Of a DNA stretch of 64,000 nt, positions 1 through 12,400 are shown piece after piece. The DNA comes from Actinernus sp. WN-2022. Lineage: Eukaryota > Cnidaria > Anthozoa > Actiniaria > Actinernidae. Below the pieces are notes generated by a model, which was given only the letters and a program-made list of their open reading frames with translations, was not told the origin of the DNA and did no database searches. How positions within the stretch are numbered: position 1 is the stretch's first letter; each line of letters starts with the position of its first letter. The position numbers and the translations under genes are program-made. The stretch covers positions 838,501 to 902,500 of the forward strand of contig JAOWCC010000044.1 of NCBI GenBank assembly GCA_030867875.1. The letters run 5' to 3'.

Positions 1-160
1 TTGAAGGTCTTGTCTTCAAGAATGTAAATAGCCTGATGGTGATAAATAGACGTACGCCAATGAAAAAATCACGATTCTTTACGAAACACATTACAAGACA
101 AATATAAAAGTAATGGTAAGTTGTGCTTATTATCATAATTATGCAACTCTGTTGCGCCAA

Positions 161-350
161 TAGACCCTTTCAGCTTGCCTGTTTGTTGCCCCATTTCAGA
201 CCACGTGACTTTTCCCTAGAGTAATGCTTTTTTGTTTTTCTGTATCCCAAGAGGAAAGGTACCAATTTCTATAATTGGAAAACAAAGCACTGAATCCTCT
301 GGATAACTATCACGTGGTCTGAAATGGAACAGGCAAGCTCAAAGGGTATA
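161..350. mobile_element. MITE-like hairpin
   Basis: Arms at 161-208 and 310-350 are near-complementary (TAGACCCTTTCAGCTTGCC against its reverse complement, including TTCAGACCACGTGA). About 100 bp of spacer. No coding sequence. Superfamily unknown. Confidence 0.75.
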
Positions 351-2030
351 TTCTCGCTTGTGATAGAATAGAGGGGGCGACATTAGCACTGTACTTTACA
401 ATTGAAACCAAACGCCTTGAAATCGATCGTACTGTAATCTGGACATGACTGCATTCCACATGTTTCCTTTCCCAACCCAAGACTACTCCCCTGAGTTTAA
501 TTTTGCGATGTTGGTTCATGCCAACCGGCAGCAAGCCAGTTCCCGCTGCATGCGCAATGGTAGCCTATAAAAAAATAAAATCAGATCGTGCAAATATGGG
601 ACAGAAATATGGACCAACCAGATCTGTGAGGATGAGAACGCGAGGTCTTGGTTTGTAGCCATTCCTGTCATACTTATGGATACCAACACAGTACTGGAAA
701 GAGAAATGAGCGAGAAAGAAGAGTCAAATTTAACAACAAGGGCTTTAAGCTTCCACAACGACTGCAGGTACTATTCCATGCATAGGATTCATATCTCACT
801 CGCTGGAGTAAGATATGGAAAAGACGCTCCTAAATCTCCCGGATATATGACGCCATGTTCTACAAAGATGGCGGCAGGTTTGTGAAAATTACAGAGGAAG
901 ATATAAACAGCTTAAATGAGCAGCAAGGAAATGAACATTCCGATCAGAAAAAGCAAAATTAAGATATAAAACTCTCTAAGGAATTTTCAGTCTGCAATGA
1001 AGAGACAAGAGAACCCGACGAAATTCTCAGTCCAAAACAGCAAGTTTGTACTGACATTAAAGACCCTGTGTCCGAGCCCATGGTGCTTTGCGCGCGCAAA
1101 TCATTTTCGTAGGCTACGAAAATCAGAAAGATCGTTGTTGTTATTATGTGACTCTCCAATCTTTCGAAATCCATCTCTAGCTTGGGCCATCGTGTAATTA
1201 TTTATAGATATATATGCTTAACTGACTTTCTTTTATCTTAACGTTTGTATATATTTCTTCGAATCCCGGTCTAGAGTCGCGAGTAGAGGAATGCCAAGAA
1301 AGAACAGACCGCGAGCTAGGTGAAGCGACTCGACAAATAATCCTTCAGCAGTCCACATTTTACTTTCTCTAGGTATACAAGAGAACACTTGTGGTTCAAA
1401 AGGGCTACTACGTGAGTTTCCCGGGGATTTGCTGCACTTAGGGACCGACGGGCTTCGTTGGAAATACAAAGCAACCACTTCTGGCATCAAGATCATTCGT
1501 AATTATAATTTCGTACGGCTCAGCTCCACTGAGGTTTTACGACTTATCTGTATCTGTATATGTTTTACATTTCTATTAGCAGAGAAAGCAATGCCCGTAA
1601 CCTTTTTTTTCATCATCCAGTACGTCCAGAAAGTCTTGCTGCCAAAACAACGACCGCGGGTCAAACTCCAATCTGCCGAGTTCAGCTGTTACTTCGCTGT
1701 GAGTTTGACTCGAGTGCGAGTACGACATTTCATTTTGCACTCAAAATATATCATTCACAAGGAAAGTAGAGATCTTCAAATACAGCTAAACAATACTGGA
1801 GTCATGAAAACAAGGTAGCAAGAGTATGCGTTTTCTTGTAGAGTTGTGAAAAGTCGCACTCGTAAACCGAATTATAATCTGAAGGCAGTACAACTGGCTT
1901 CCTGCTAAGTACTGTTCAAATTATATTCGAAGCATCAAGGGGAAAATTCGTGGGCTCCATTGGGTTTTTAATCCGGTAGAAATTATGAAATTCGTTATCC
2001 AACGTGTATGTGTACTTCTTTTATGAAACT
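351..2030. other. Intergenic or intronic stretch, nothing recognised
   Basis: Only short spurious open frames in both strands; no conserved motif or myosin tail exon could be recognised. If the myosin tail continues to the left, this is intron. Confidence 0.5.
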
Positions 2031-2260
2031 CCTCCCTCCCTCCCTCCCTCCCTCTCCCTATATCCCCCCTCCCTCCCTCCCTCTCTCTATATCCCTCCCT
2101 CCCTCCCTCTCTATATATCCCTCCCTCCCTCTCTATATATCCCTCCCTCCCTCCCTATATATCCCTCCCTCCCTCCCTCCCTATATATCCCTCCCTCCCT
2201 CCCTATATATCCCTCCCTCCCTCCCTATATATCCCTCCCTCCCTCTCTCTATATATATAT
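2031..2260. repeat. CCCT/TATA simple satellite
   Basis: Runs of CCCT alternate with CTCTATATAT at about 20-30-bp spacing. Proline/serine-rich open frames across it are artefacts of the repeat. Confidence 0.95.
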
Positions 2261-2709
2261 CGTTTCTCTTATTCACCCTTATTCCTTTTCACATTCAGAT
2301 TTTCGATAAATAGAATTAGCACAGTGTTCCGTTCATGCCGAACGAAAAACAAAGTTATTTACTTTCTTAAAGTGCAAGTATCATGTCACAAAAATAAAAT
2401 AATAAATTTACTGTTGTGTTTGTTCTTCACAAAAAGCCATTAATCTTGCATCCAACATCCATGGTAACGCCTTTTCCATGGGATTCAGTCGTTAATGAAG
2501 TACTATGTGAGCACGTGACTATATCACGCAAAGGGTTAATAAAATTCCGTAGCTTTCAATCGTGACATCACTTTTATTCTAGCTGAATTGTTGCATGCTG
2601 GTCCAGTCTCTCTCGAAGAAAACTAATTTAGACAACTGAAGTATATTAGAAATAGAATTGGGGCCGGCAAAAAGAGGTCATGTTGTTTAATGGCGCTACT
2701 TGCACTTTA

Positions 2710-2785
2710 AGCCAATGATACACGGTTCAATATCGTTCAAAATATGTTGATCAACAAAATGTTGAACTGTGTATCATTTGTTGTC
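2710..2785. repeat. Short inverted repeat
   Basis: CAATGATACACGGTTCAATA at 2713 pairs with AATGTTGAACTGTGTATCAT ending near 2778. Probably a remnant of a palindromic MITE. Confidence 0.6.
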
Positions 2786-3171
2786 ATTGAACAAGTTGCA
2801 AGTTGTTGAATAGAATAGAGACATGCTCTGTTTACTACTTAACGTCACACTGAGGGTGTTAACATTGTGATTTAATAGAAAACGGCAAATTTTAGGCAAC
2901 TGCGCACTAAAACACTGGGCACTGAATGGATGGGTTGGTGTGACAATTTTTTAAGAAACTAATTGTAATTATGTTTAGTAAATTGCGCTTGGCTGTATGC
3001 AACGTTAACACGAATTCGATATTTCAGGGGATCTGTGACAGCCAGCAAAATATGTTATTTCTCTGTCATCTCTAATGCACTTTTTAAAAAGAATGATGGC
3101 TGTATTGCAAACGACTACTTGTTAGTATTTCATAAAGGTAATTACATGTTCTGATACGTGATCACTAACTC

Positions 3172-3360
3172 CAGGGGCGGATCCAGGAAATGCAGAAAGA
3201 AGGGGTCGCGGCGTATGCTGAACCTCGCGCCGTATAGGCACGATGAGCTAGGGGGTGTGGGGGCACCTCGCGCCGTATTGGCACGATGAGCTAGGGGGTG
3301 TGGGGACACGTATCCCAGCCAACGAAGGGGGCTGCGGTCCCTCCCCTAAATCCTCCCCTG
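3172..3360. mobile_element. hAT-like MITE next to exon 23 donor
   Basis: Starts CAGGGGCGGATCCAGG and ends TAAATCCTCCCCTG, the common hAT-type terminal form. AACTC directly flanks both ends, a possible short target duplication. Inside is a 43-bp direct duplication (3222 and 3265). The right end is 12 bp from the donor of the candidate exon at 3380. Confidence 0.7.
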
Positions 3361-3379
3361 AACTCTGCATGGCGTTTAC

Positions 3380-3450
3380 CTTGATCATCTCATTCTCTGC
3401 CATAATCTGCTTGGCAAACACATCACACTTCTGTGCTTCCTGATCGAGAT
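3380..3450 (-). CDS. Myosin-I exon 23, divergent TH1 segment (candidate)
   Basis: (D)[20 protein letters not shown] then MIK. Acceptor is a long pyrimidine tract plus CCAG, donor GTAAAC. Phase fits exon 22 exactly (G+AT). Sequence identity to known TH1 tails is not obvious by eye, so assignment rests on splice signals, phase and position. It could be an alternative or lineage-specific exon. Confidence 0.65.
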
Positions 3451-6400
3451 CTGGAAAAAAAAATTATGTGCATTATCTTCCATCCTCCACACTGCCAGAG
3501 TGAATGGTGGGAAAATGGTGATTCAGAATGCTTTCTAGAAGTGCCGATAAGCCCATTTTTTAACATTCAAATCGATTCTACATCAGGTAAATAGTAAAAT
3601 ATTTCTTGATTTGAGTGTTGCGTCTAAGGGTTTTTAAGGTTTCCAATATGCTAATGATGTGACGTCACAGGAGGCAAACAAAGGTCATTTCTTTCTCATT
3701 GTGAATGAAACTATTTCTAATTAATACAAAATATTTGGTAAAATCACTGTTATACGGCCCAAACATAATACATTTCTAACTTAATAATATCAAAATTACT
3801 ACAATAATGTATATAATATTAACTATAAAACTACGATAAATTCAATGCTATATATATTATTATAATCTAACACCTACTTGCCATGAATGCCGTGCATCAG
3901 TAGTGATTAAGTCTTATTTCATTTTTGACACATTTTCTTTAACCTTTATTTCACTAAGATCCCAGTGAATTTCAATATATTGCTCATTAGATAGTCAAGG
4001 CTTTTATATGGAGGTCTTTATATGATATATAGACCTTGAATATCTAATGAGCTATATAACGGCTCTTCGATACCTAATCAGGACTTTATATTGAAATTCA
4101 CTGGAATGTTAGTGAAATAAAGGTAATCAAATAACAATGAAATAAGTCAGTTAAATACCTCGAACCTCGGCATTCAGCCATATACATCCCGAGGGCATAC
4201 GGCCCTCCGGCATACGGCCCTCGGGATGTATCAGCTGAATGCCAAGGATCTCGGGTATTTAGCTCTTACGAAATGTTAAGAAAAAGAAAAACTGCTGCAG
4301 GTCAACATGCTTCGAAATTTACTCAGATATTCCGCTTGCCTTAAATTCAAGGGTAGGCTGTTCCAAAGAACCGCACCGCTATAGCTGAAACTATTTTTTT
4401 AAATAGTTGGTACGCGGTAAAGGAATAGCGAGCTTGTTAGCGGAGTCTCTCAATGAGTAAGTAGTTATATCACTGCGAGTTACAAATTTAGAACTTAGAT
4501 ATTCAGGGGTAATTTTATTGCTGTGTATTTTAGGGACTCGAGAGAATAATTATAGGAACTATTAAATAATAACTACATGTATTATTTTTGTAGCTCTTCG
4601 CTGACAAAGACAACGAATCTGAGTCCCACAGGGACATGGTTGAAACAAGTCATGTTCTTCCTCGTAGAGCAAACATATTCAGCTTTATGACATTGACGTT
4701 TAGTACTTAAATTACTCCATCCCAGATATTGCAGTAAATTGTCAGCATCAGCATCATTACTGGAAAAAGTCAGCACTCGGGCTGCACGGTTCTGGAGCTT
4801 TTGTAATTTGTCGGAAAGAGTTTTGCCGCAATTTCCCCAAATGATACAACAATAATCAAAATGCGGTTGTACCAAAGCTTTAAAAATAAGAGGTAAGGTC
4901 GTTGAAGGTACAAAGGGTCTTATCCGTTTTATAGCACCGATACCAGAGGCAATCTTTTTTCCTACTTTATCTCTACGGCTACTCCAAGTGATGTTTTCAT
5001 CAACCGTTTGGCAATGTTTTACGTTGTTCTGTCGTAACATATTCCTTTTGTTCTTGAGAGGTTGAAATATGTCTGAGTCGCTTGAGCAGCCTGTGAACAT
5101 TGTTTAGCTCATGCACGCAGCGCACAAGCTTCATTTCTGCCCCACAAGGCGTGTCGCCTCAATCTCTTTTATACACATGTTTCGCGTTAATGATTCGGTT
5201 GGCCACGCCGTTGTTTGCCATAACACATGACTGACAAAACAATAGTTAACGACTTTTTCTCCGTTTGATCGAGCCTTTTTTTTGCCTCCCCCAAAGCTAA
5301 CTGTAAGATAACTCTACCAAGTCTGTTGCTGTCAAATGGGATGGAAATGCTTGCTGGGTAGCTGGCTTTCTTTTCTCTGAACAGTTCACTGGCCGCTTGC
5401 TTCATCTGCAACTGCAAGAAATCACACAAAGAAGATTGACATGAGCTCATTACTAGGAGCGTCCATACTTGGTCTGTGAATCAGCACATTCCCAGATCAG
5501 GTTATATTTAGGATACCCGAGATGAATAAATCACAAACTCCAAGCATGGCGAGGTTTTCTCATTGTATACACGCAATAACAATATATCTTTCATAAATCA
5601 TTAGAAAGCAGTGTACATTGTACATTGTTGCATAAAATTACTTTTCACAAGTCTTCTCACTGTTTTTTTTTCTCGCGGAAATCTGATTCTAAAAATAGCC
5701 TGATCTGGGAACGCGCTGGCTCACGAATGCATAACACTCCTGGTAATGGGCTCCTGCGATAGCGGGGAGCGCTATTATTTGAGCAGGCGATTATTTCAAA
5801 TATTTTGTAAAAAGGGAGCGACTAGTATAGTTAATCAAATGGCAACGAGTGAAATTACGGATAAATTTCACGAGTGTTTGTCAAAATCGAAGTAATAGAT
5901 TTTGAATAACACAAGTGAAATTTATCCCTAATTTCACGAGTCACTATTTGATTACCCAGTAATATTATGGAGGGCAAATTACGATGCAGAAAAAATATAT
6001 TTTAAGCGCGCGTAGGCGGCGTTTGAAATTTCACAAGTGAAATTACAAATGACGCGTGAAATTTCAAGTTAAAATTTGTCCTATACGGTACTACATTTTC
6101 GTACATTTAAGACCATATTTTAGCTACAGTGTATAGTTTCCCCCTCTCCCGTAGAATTAGGGAATTTAAGATACGACGACTACAGTCTACGACTACGGAC
6201 GCGTGCCAATAAAAGACTGGAACGAGACACTCGTGTTGGTTTCATTGTACCGCAGCGAGTCCACGATGGTGAGAAGTCAGCGTGTTTTTCGTAGTCACCA
6301 CAACAGAGTACGTTAGTCGGATTTAATGTAATAATTCACCACTCTTTTGGATATTTCAATAGCTAACCATATAAATATACAATAAGTTGCTTTCTGTTCG

Positions 6401-9400
6401 AATTTACAGTGTTTCTGGCCATAGCTTATGCGGGAATTTTTGGTCAATTCGGTCGGCAACGCGATGGCTTCAGCTCAGTCTCGACAAAATGTTGAAATTT
6501 TCGCGCCATTCGTTGCGTACTCGGCCCAGTACTCTAGCTGACCGTTAGGCACGTCCAACCGTAGTCGTAGTCCGTAGTCCGTAGTTGCCGTATCTGGAAT
6601 TCGCTAATAACCCATGGCCACCGAAAGTCCATTCACAATATATAAACCTTAAGAGCGGCCGTCTGTAAATATCGCCTAAAGTGTTTAGGATGAGAAAAAA
6701 TGAAATTCCTCAAACTTTCTCAGAATAATGGCCTGGGTGAGTGAGGCATATAAATATAACTTTTAGTTGAATCTGATTTTTATTTTCGCCAAACGGCGAC
6801 AAAATCGGTTTTACGGCTCTTAGACCGGTTTTTAGGAGATCGATACCACACATCGTTAACGGCTCGCCTAAAAATGAAAATAGAAATTTATAGCAATACT
6901 GTGCAACTAAATACAAAGAGATAATGATTTCTCTTTTCATGGGTTGTTTATTACAAATTAAATATTTTATCAATGTTTCATTATTGTGTTAATTTTAGAC
7001 ATTTTTGGTACGCAAAATAATGACCAAATTGAGAAGCCAAAATCTCCAATGATACATGACCTGGCTATATTAGAGTATAACCTAGCGAAAGAGCAATGTT
7101 TCTTCTTCAAATACATGCAATAAAATTTTTGGGCAATTAAAACTACGAATTTTCAGGGCACCAAACGCAAGTGGCACTGACGTAAGAATACTCTCTTTTC
7201 TCACAGCGTTCGAATGCACACAATCTAAGATGAACAGAGGAAAACAATATTATATCAACTTCTATCAGGTTAAATTTAACACTAAAGAAGCCTGAGTACT
7301 TTCAGATAGATTATATATCGGTTTCTACCAATTATGTACAAAATCAGTGGCTTTTAGCGGTATTTTTGCGATGACATATTGTTGAATCTTTACTCATGCC
7401 GGAGCGCTGACAACTTTCAATTGATAGACTACCTTTATGAGACTTCTAAGTCAATCTGAATGATCTACAGTTGAACTATTCACTGTTAAGAATGTTAAAA
7501 AGTAATTGTAATGGCTTAATATGTACCTTTCATGTGGTTTTGTAGAGAATCGGTAGTATAACTAGCTACTAGAGGTTGTCAAATGCAAGACTGCCGTAGT
7601 TCAACTGTCAACAGCTGAGATTGCGTTACACACAGGAAGCCCGCTTTATCAGAAAATATGAACGCGTAATATAACTATATATGGACTTTTGGTTTACGTT
7701 CCGATCCGGGAAACTAGTTATATTTTATGTAGGATCTCAGTATCACTAGATTTATTTTTTGTGTTTGAGTTTGGTCGCCAATTGAAATCAAAGCTTCACG
7801 TAACCTTATCTCCCTTAGGGGGGAGACGGGAGTACTTATGTTATGTCTCTTGACTCTTTTGGTATGACCAGTTGGCGAGCCCGACCGATTATTATAATTC
7901 GCAACCCAAGTACGGTTCTGAAGCAAAAATGTAGCAATCCGTTAGACTTTTTTTCTCAAAATTTTGGAAAAAAAAAAAAGTTTTATAGCTACTTTCCGCA
8001 CACCTGGTCAGGTTCCGAAGCTGACGCCGGCCGCATAATAATCTCTCGGGAATTACGTATATTCAATCTTTTCACCCAGTGGCCATCTTGGATCGAAAGC
8101 GAGAAAATCAGTTTTGTTTTTAGTAACGCTATAACCTCGCACTGAGGGATATTAGAACGAGTTTAGCCAAGCAAAACCTCGCATTGGATCCAATATGGCC
8201 ACCGAGTGAAAAAAACGTGAATGCAACCGCGTTATTTATGGTTCGGTTTCCGTGAGTTTACTTTTCGCTTGCCTATCAGAAGCGTAATTTTATGATTAAT
8301 GGTGTTGCAGCCATGGCCATGTAGGTTGACCAAACAAGAGAAGTTAATGTATCTATCAATTCCAAATCTGCCCCTCCCCCCCCCCCGGTATACGTGTAGC
8401 ATTTGGCCGCGCAGTCTGTCCCAGGGTGGAGCATTTTACCAGCAAATAATAGTTGGGGTGGTGAATAGCCCACGTTCGATATATGTTGCACTTATCACGC
8501 ACAAAGGTTTCAACATGTGTCTCCGTGGTAAATTAAATATATTATATTATTTGAACAAAGAATAAAATTAATTTAATTACCCTGGAGCATCATTATACTG
8601 AAACCTTTGTGTGTGACGAGTGGAGCATATATTGAAAGTGGTGTATTGGTGAAAGAGAGTCAAGGTTGCGGATTTGACATCAATATTTATTAGAGATTTG
8701 CACTCGTTCCTAAGCCCCACGGTTAGGTATTTGCAAAGCTGTGATTCCCAAAAGTCAAATGCTACACAAATGGGGGGGGGGGGGGGGGGGAGGAGTGGGC
8801 AGGTTTGGAATTGCTAGAGAGATAACGAGTCATACTTTATAAAGCCCGGTTTACCATAGGATCGTTACGATCGCAGTGATCGCAGCGATCATAGATAGCG
8901 ATCGTAACGATCTACATATGGAAACCGATCTATAGTTCTATCCTGCCGATTGTACAATCCATGGAGCCCGTGGGAGGAGGACTGTGTGGCGGTTATGATT
9001 TCCGGGTACGAGTTTTTCACAAAAAGACAGGTTATAGCCGACTCGGAATAATAAAACATAAATCCGGGTTCGTTTTCACAATAACTTGGAAAATCGGGTT
9101 TTGGAACTATACTTTCTCTGAAAACCGGATCTGGATCGGACCCCATGGCGGCACATACGTACGTACCCGTATTGTGATTAATATATTGTTCACATATCTG
9201 ACTGATTTATTTAGCATAGTGACCGGATTTCGAATTTACCATGGCCAGTTGAGCCACCATATTACATGCATTAAGATCGAAGGTCACATTACTTTGCTAT
9301 TTTAAATAGGGACGCTTATTTATGTTTAGACTCTGCCAAAATGGTATAGATAGCAGCAAAGGCTAAATCATCCGATGCGGTCAACAGACATTCTTCTCAG

Positions 9401-12400
9401 TCTATTATTCTCAGTCTTCTGAGCCTTACACGGATTACTATTGTGGTCAACTTCATTCTTATGTTGTCCCCTTAAATTATTTTAATTAGAATTCAATAAA
9501 AAGGGTACAGCCATGGCCACATAACGGACTCCCATGCTCTATACCAACGCGTATACCGTACAGTTATGGTGTCAGTTATTTCTAGCCGAACACAGCTACG
9601 TTTTTCACACACCTCTACCATTTAATTAATTTTGCAAGTGCTACCCTTCCCCCATCCCGGATATTTCCATGCCTGGTATTAAAACAGCTGATTGATAGTA
9701 AACTTGCTGAATTTGATAATCTCTCGCGAACCCAAAAGACTCAATATTGTTGGAAACTTGCAAGAATATTGACTTACATTGTAGGTAAGGTATCAAAGAA
9801 CTTAAACAGATGTCGCATTTATGATTGGTAAATGATAGATGACATACAGTGGCGGATCCAGGGAGTGGGTTCCCCCGTACTTCTGGATATCACTCAGAAA
9901 TGAATAGCTAAATACATATTTCAATGTATGCTACTCAGACATGAAAAAATATAATATAAATATCATATGAAACCTGTTACATATTGTAAGTATAGTTCTC
10001 TAGTATGACTCGCTTAACCCACCTTATATCACACTTGACACGGTTTTCTTTGTTCTTCATAGGGGTGAAACTCTGGTATAAACCCGTTGAACAATAGACT
10101 AATTAAATCGTCAATCTGAGGTTTATAACTGTTACAGGGAGGTTTATAATTCAGTTTTAAACCTCCTTTCTATTTGAGAAAACCTCGCCAAATAAGTCAA
10201 TTTCATACCTCGAACCTTCGGTTCTAATCCCTAAACATCCCTCGGGGCTCGGCCCTCGGGATGTTTAGGGCTTAGAACCTCGGTTCTCGGTATGAAACTC
10301 TTACTTTTACAAAATCCTGGATCCGTCCCTGAATGAGTTGTCTTCTTCATCAGTAGTGGATGACTCTAGATCGGCTAAGAAAAACGCAAAACGATCCCAC
10401 AAGCGCTTAGATAGAACGAAGAACAGAATACTAAGTCCTAAGCGCCTTCGGTACATTTTCACTGCTGATAAAGACTGAATAGCTACTTCCAGAAAAATAC
10501 TTCTATACTACTACTAGTACTGCTTGGCACATGATACACTTTTCCTCCTACAGTCGGTGCCTGCATTCTCCAGCGTGTTTAGCGAAACAAATCATACTTT
10601 AGACATAAACAGGCCGACCATTACCCGGATCGTTATCGTTTATTTTTAGATTTTATATATAATGCCATACGTATTGTTTGCTTTCATCGCGAATGTAGGC
10701 TGGTTTTCATTTGGTCGTTCGCTGCGATCGCTGTAAAGGTGAGTCGGCTTTAGGGACCGGACATTATTTAGCGGTAGGGGGGTGGGGGCTACTAGTTCTG
10801 CATTGTGGCTTGCCCCCAAAAATGTGACCTTGCAGTTCTCTGGTCTCACAAAATAATGACCCTCCCCGTAGATAAGCCTATAAATATATTTAACCTATAA
10901 AAGAGGAGCATAAAAAAAATTGACCCCCCCTTAAATGGGAGCATAAAAAATCGTGACCCCCTACAAATCTAGTGGTCCCCCTCCCCCAACGCTAAATAAT
11001 GTCCGGTCCCTTATAGCGATCGTAGTGGTAACATGGAATCTACTCTCAAGCGGTCATAGCTATTACGATCGCCAGGATATAATTTATTGTTGTACCCGAT
11101 AGTTCGGTTCAGTTCCATTTGATAGCAAGATATAATCGCTACGATTGACAAGTACTTTTTTTCAGCGGTCGCTGCGATCGGAGAAACGGGCATATGGGAT
11201 ATAATTTAGCATGGGGAGTGTCATACATTTTCAAACCCCCCCAAAATAGAGGGTCGTAAAAAAGGGTTGGCTGTAGGGGGAAGGGCAAAATATTTCATAC
11301 TTATTGGTAGGGTTATATATTTTTAGACTTTTTCATTTCATACTCCATAACGTATGGTACGGACCTCGTACTCAGATAATGAGAGGTAGATACTTGTGAC
11401 TTCCGGCACTCTTTTCTTCGACATTTTGGAAAAAGAGTTCTGACAGTCTTATAGCTACTTTCCGCACACCTGGCCGACGCCGCACAAGTCGATTGCCGTC
11501 CAATATACAGTTTGAAACCCAAAGACAAAGACAAAAATAAAAGCCAAATCCAGTTACACTGAGATCCTATATCGAATATAACTAGTTCCCCGGATCGGAA
11601 CTGATGTAAATCAGAAATCCACAGTTATAGATTTCTAGCTACGTAAACACGTTGTTCATTTGTTCCGAAAAAGCGGGCTTCCTGTGTGTAACGCAATCTC
11701 AGCTGTTGACAGTTGAACTACGGCAGACCTGTTTATAAAGCTACCAATTCAGGTGCCAATTCTCTACGAAACGACATGAAAGGTACATATTAAGCCATAA
11801 TAATTACTTTTAACATTCCTAACAGTGAATAGTTCAACTGTAGATCATTCGGATTGACTTAGAAGTCTATCAATTAAAAGTTGTCGGCGCTCCGGCATGA
11901 GTAAAGATTCAACAATATGTCATCGCAAAAATACCGCTAAAAGCCACTGATTTTGTACATAATTGGTAGAAACCGATATACAATCTATCTGAAAATACTC
12001 AGGCTTCTTTAGTGTTAAATTTAACCTGATAGAAGTTGATATAATATTGTTTTCCTGTGTTCATCTTAGATTGTGTGCATTCGAACGCTGTGAGAAAAGA
12101 GAGTATTCTTACGTCAGTGCCACTTGCGTTTGGTGCCCTGAAAATTCGTAGTTTTAATTGCCCAAAATTTTTATTGCATGTATTTGAAGAAGAAACATTG
12201 CTCTTTCGCTAGGTTATACTCTAATATAGCCAGGTCATGTATCATTGGAGATTTTGGCTTCTCAATTTGGTCATTATTTTGCGTACCAAAAATGTCTAAA
12301 ATTAACACAATAATGAAACATTGATAAAATATTTAATTTGTAATAAACAACCCATGAAAAGAGAAATCATTATCTTTTCTTTGTATTTAGTTGCACAGTA

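Noticed and set aside
2004..2313. Proline/serine-rich frames
   Set aside because: Translation of a CCCT/TATA simple repeat.
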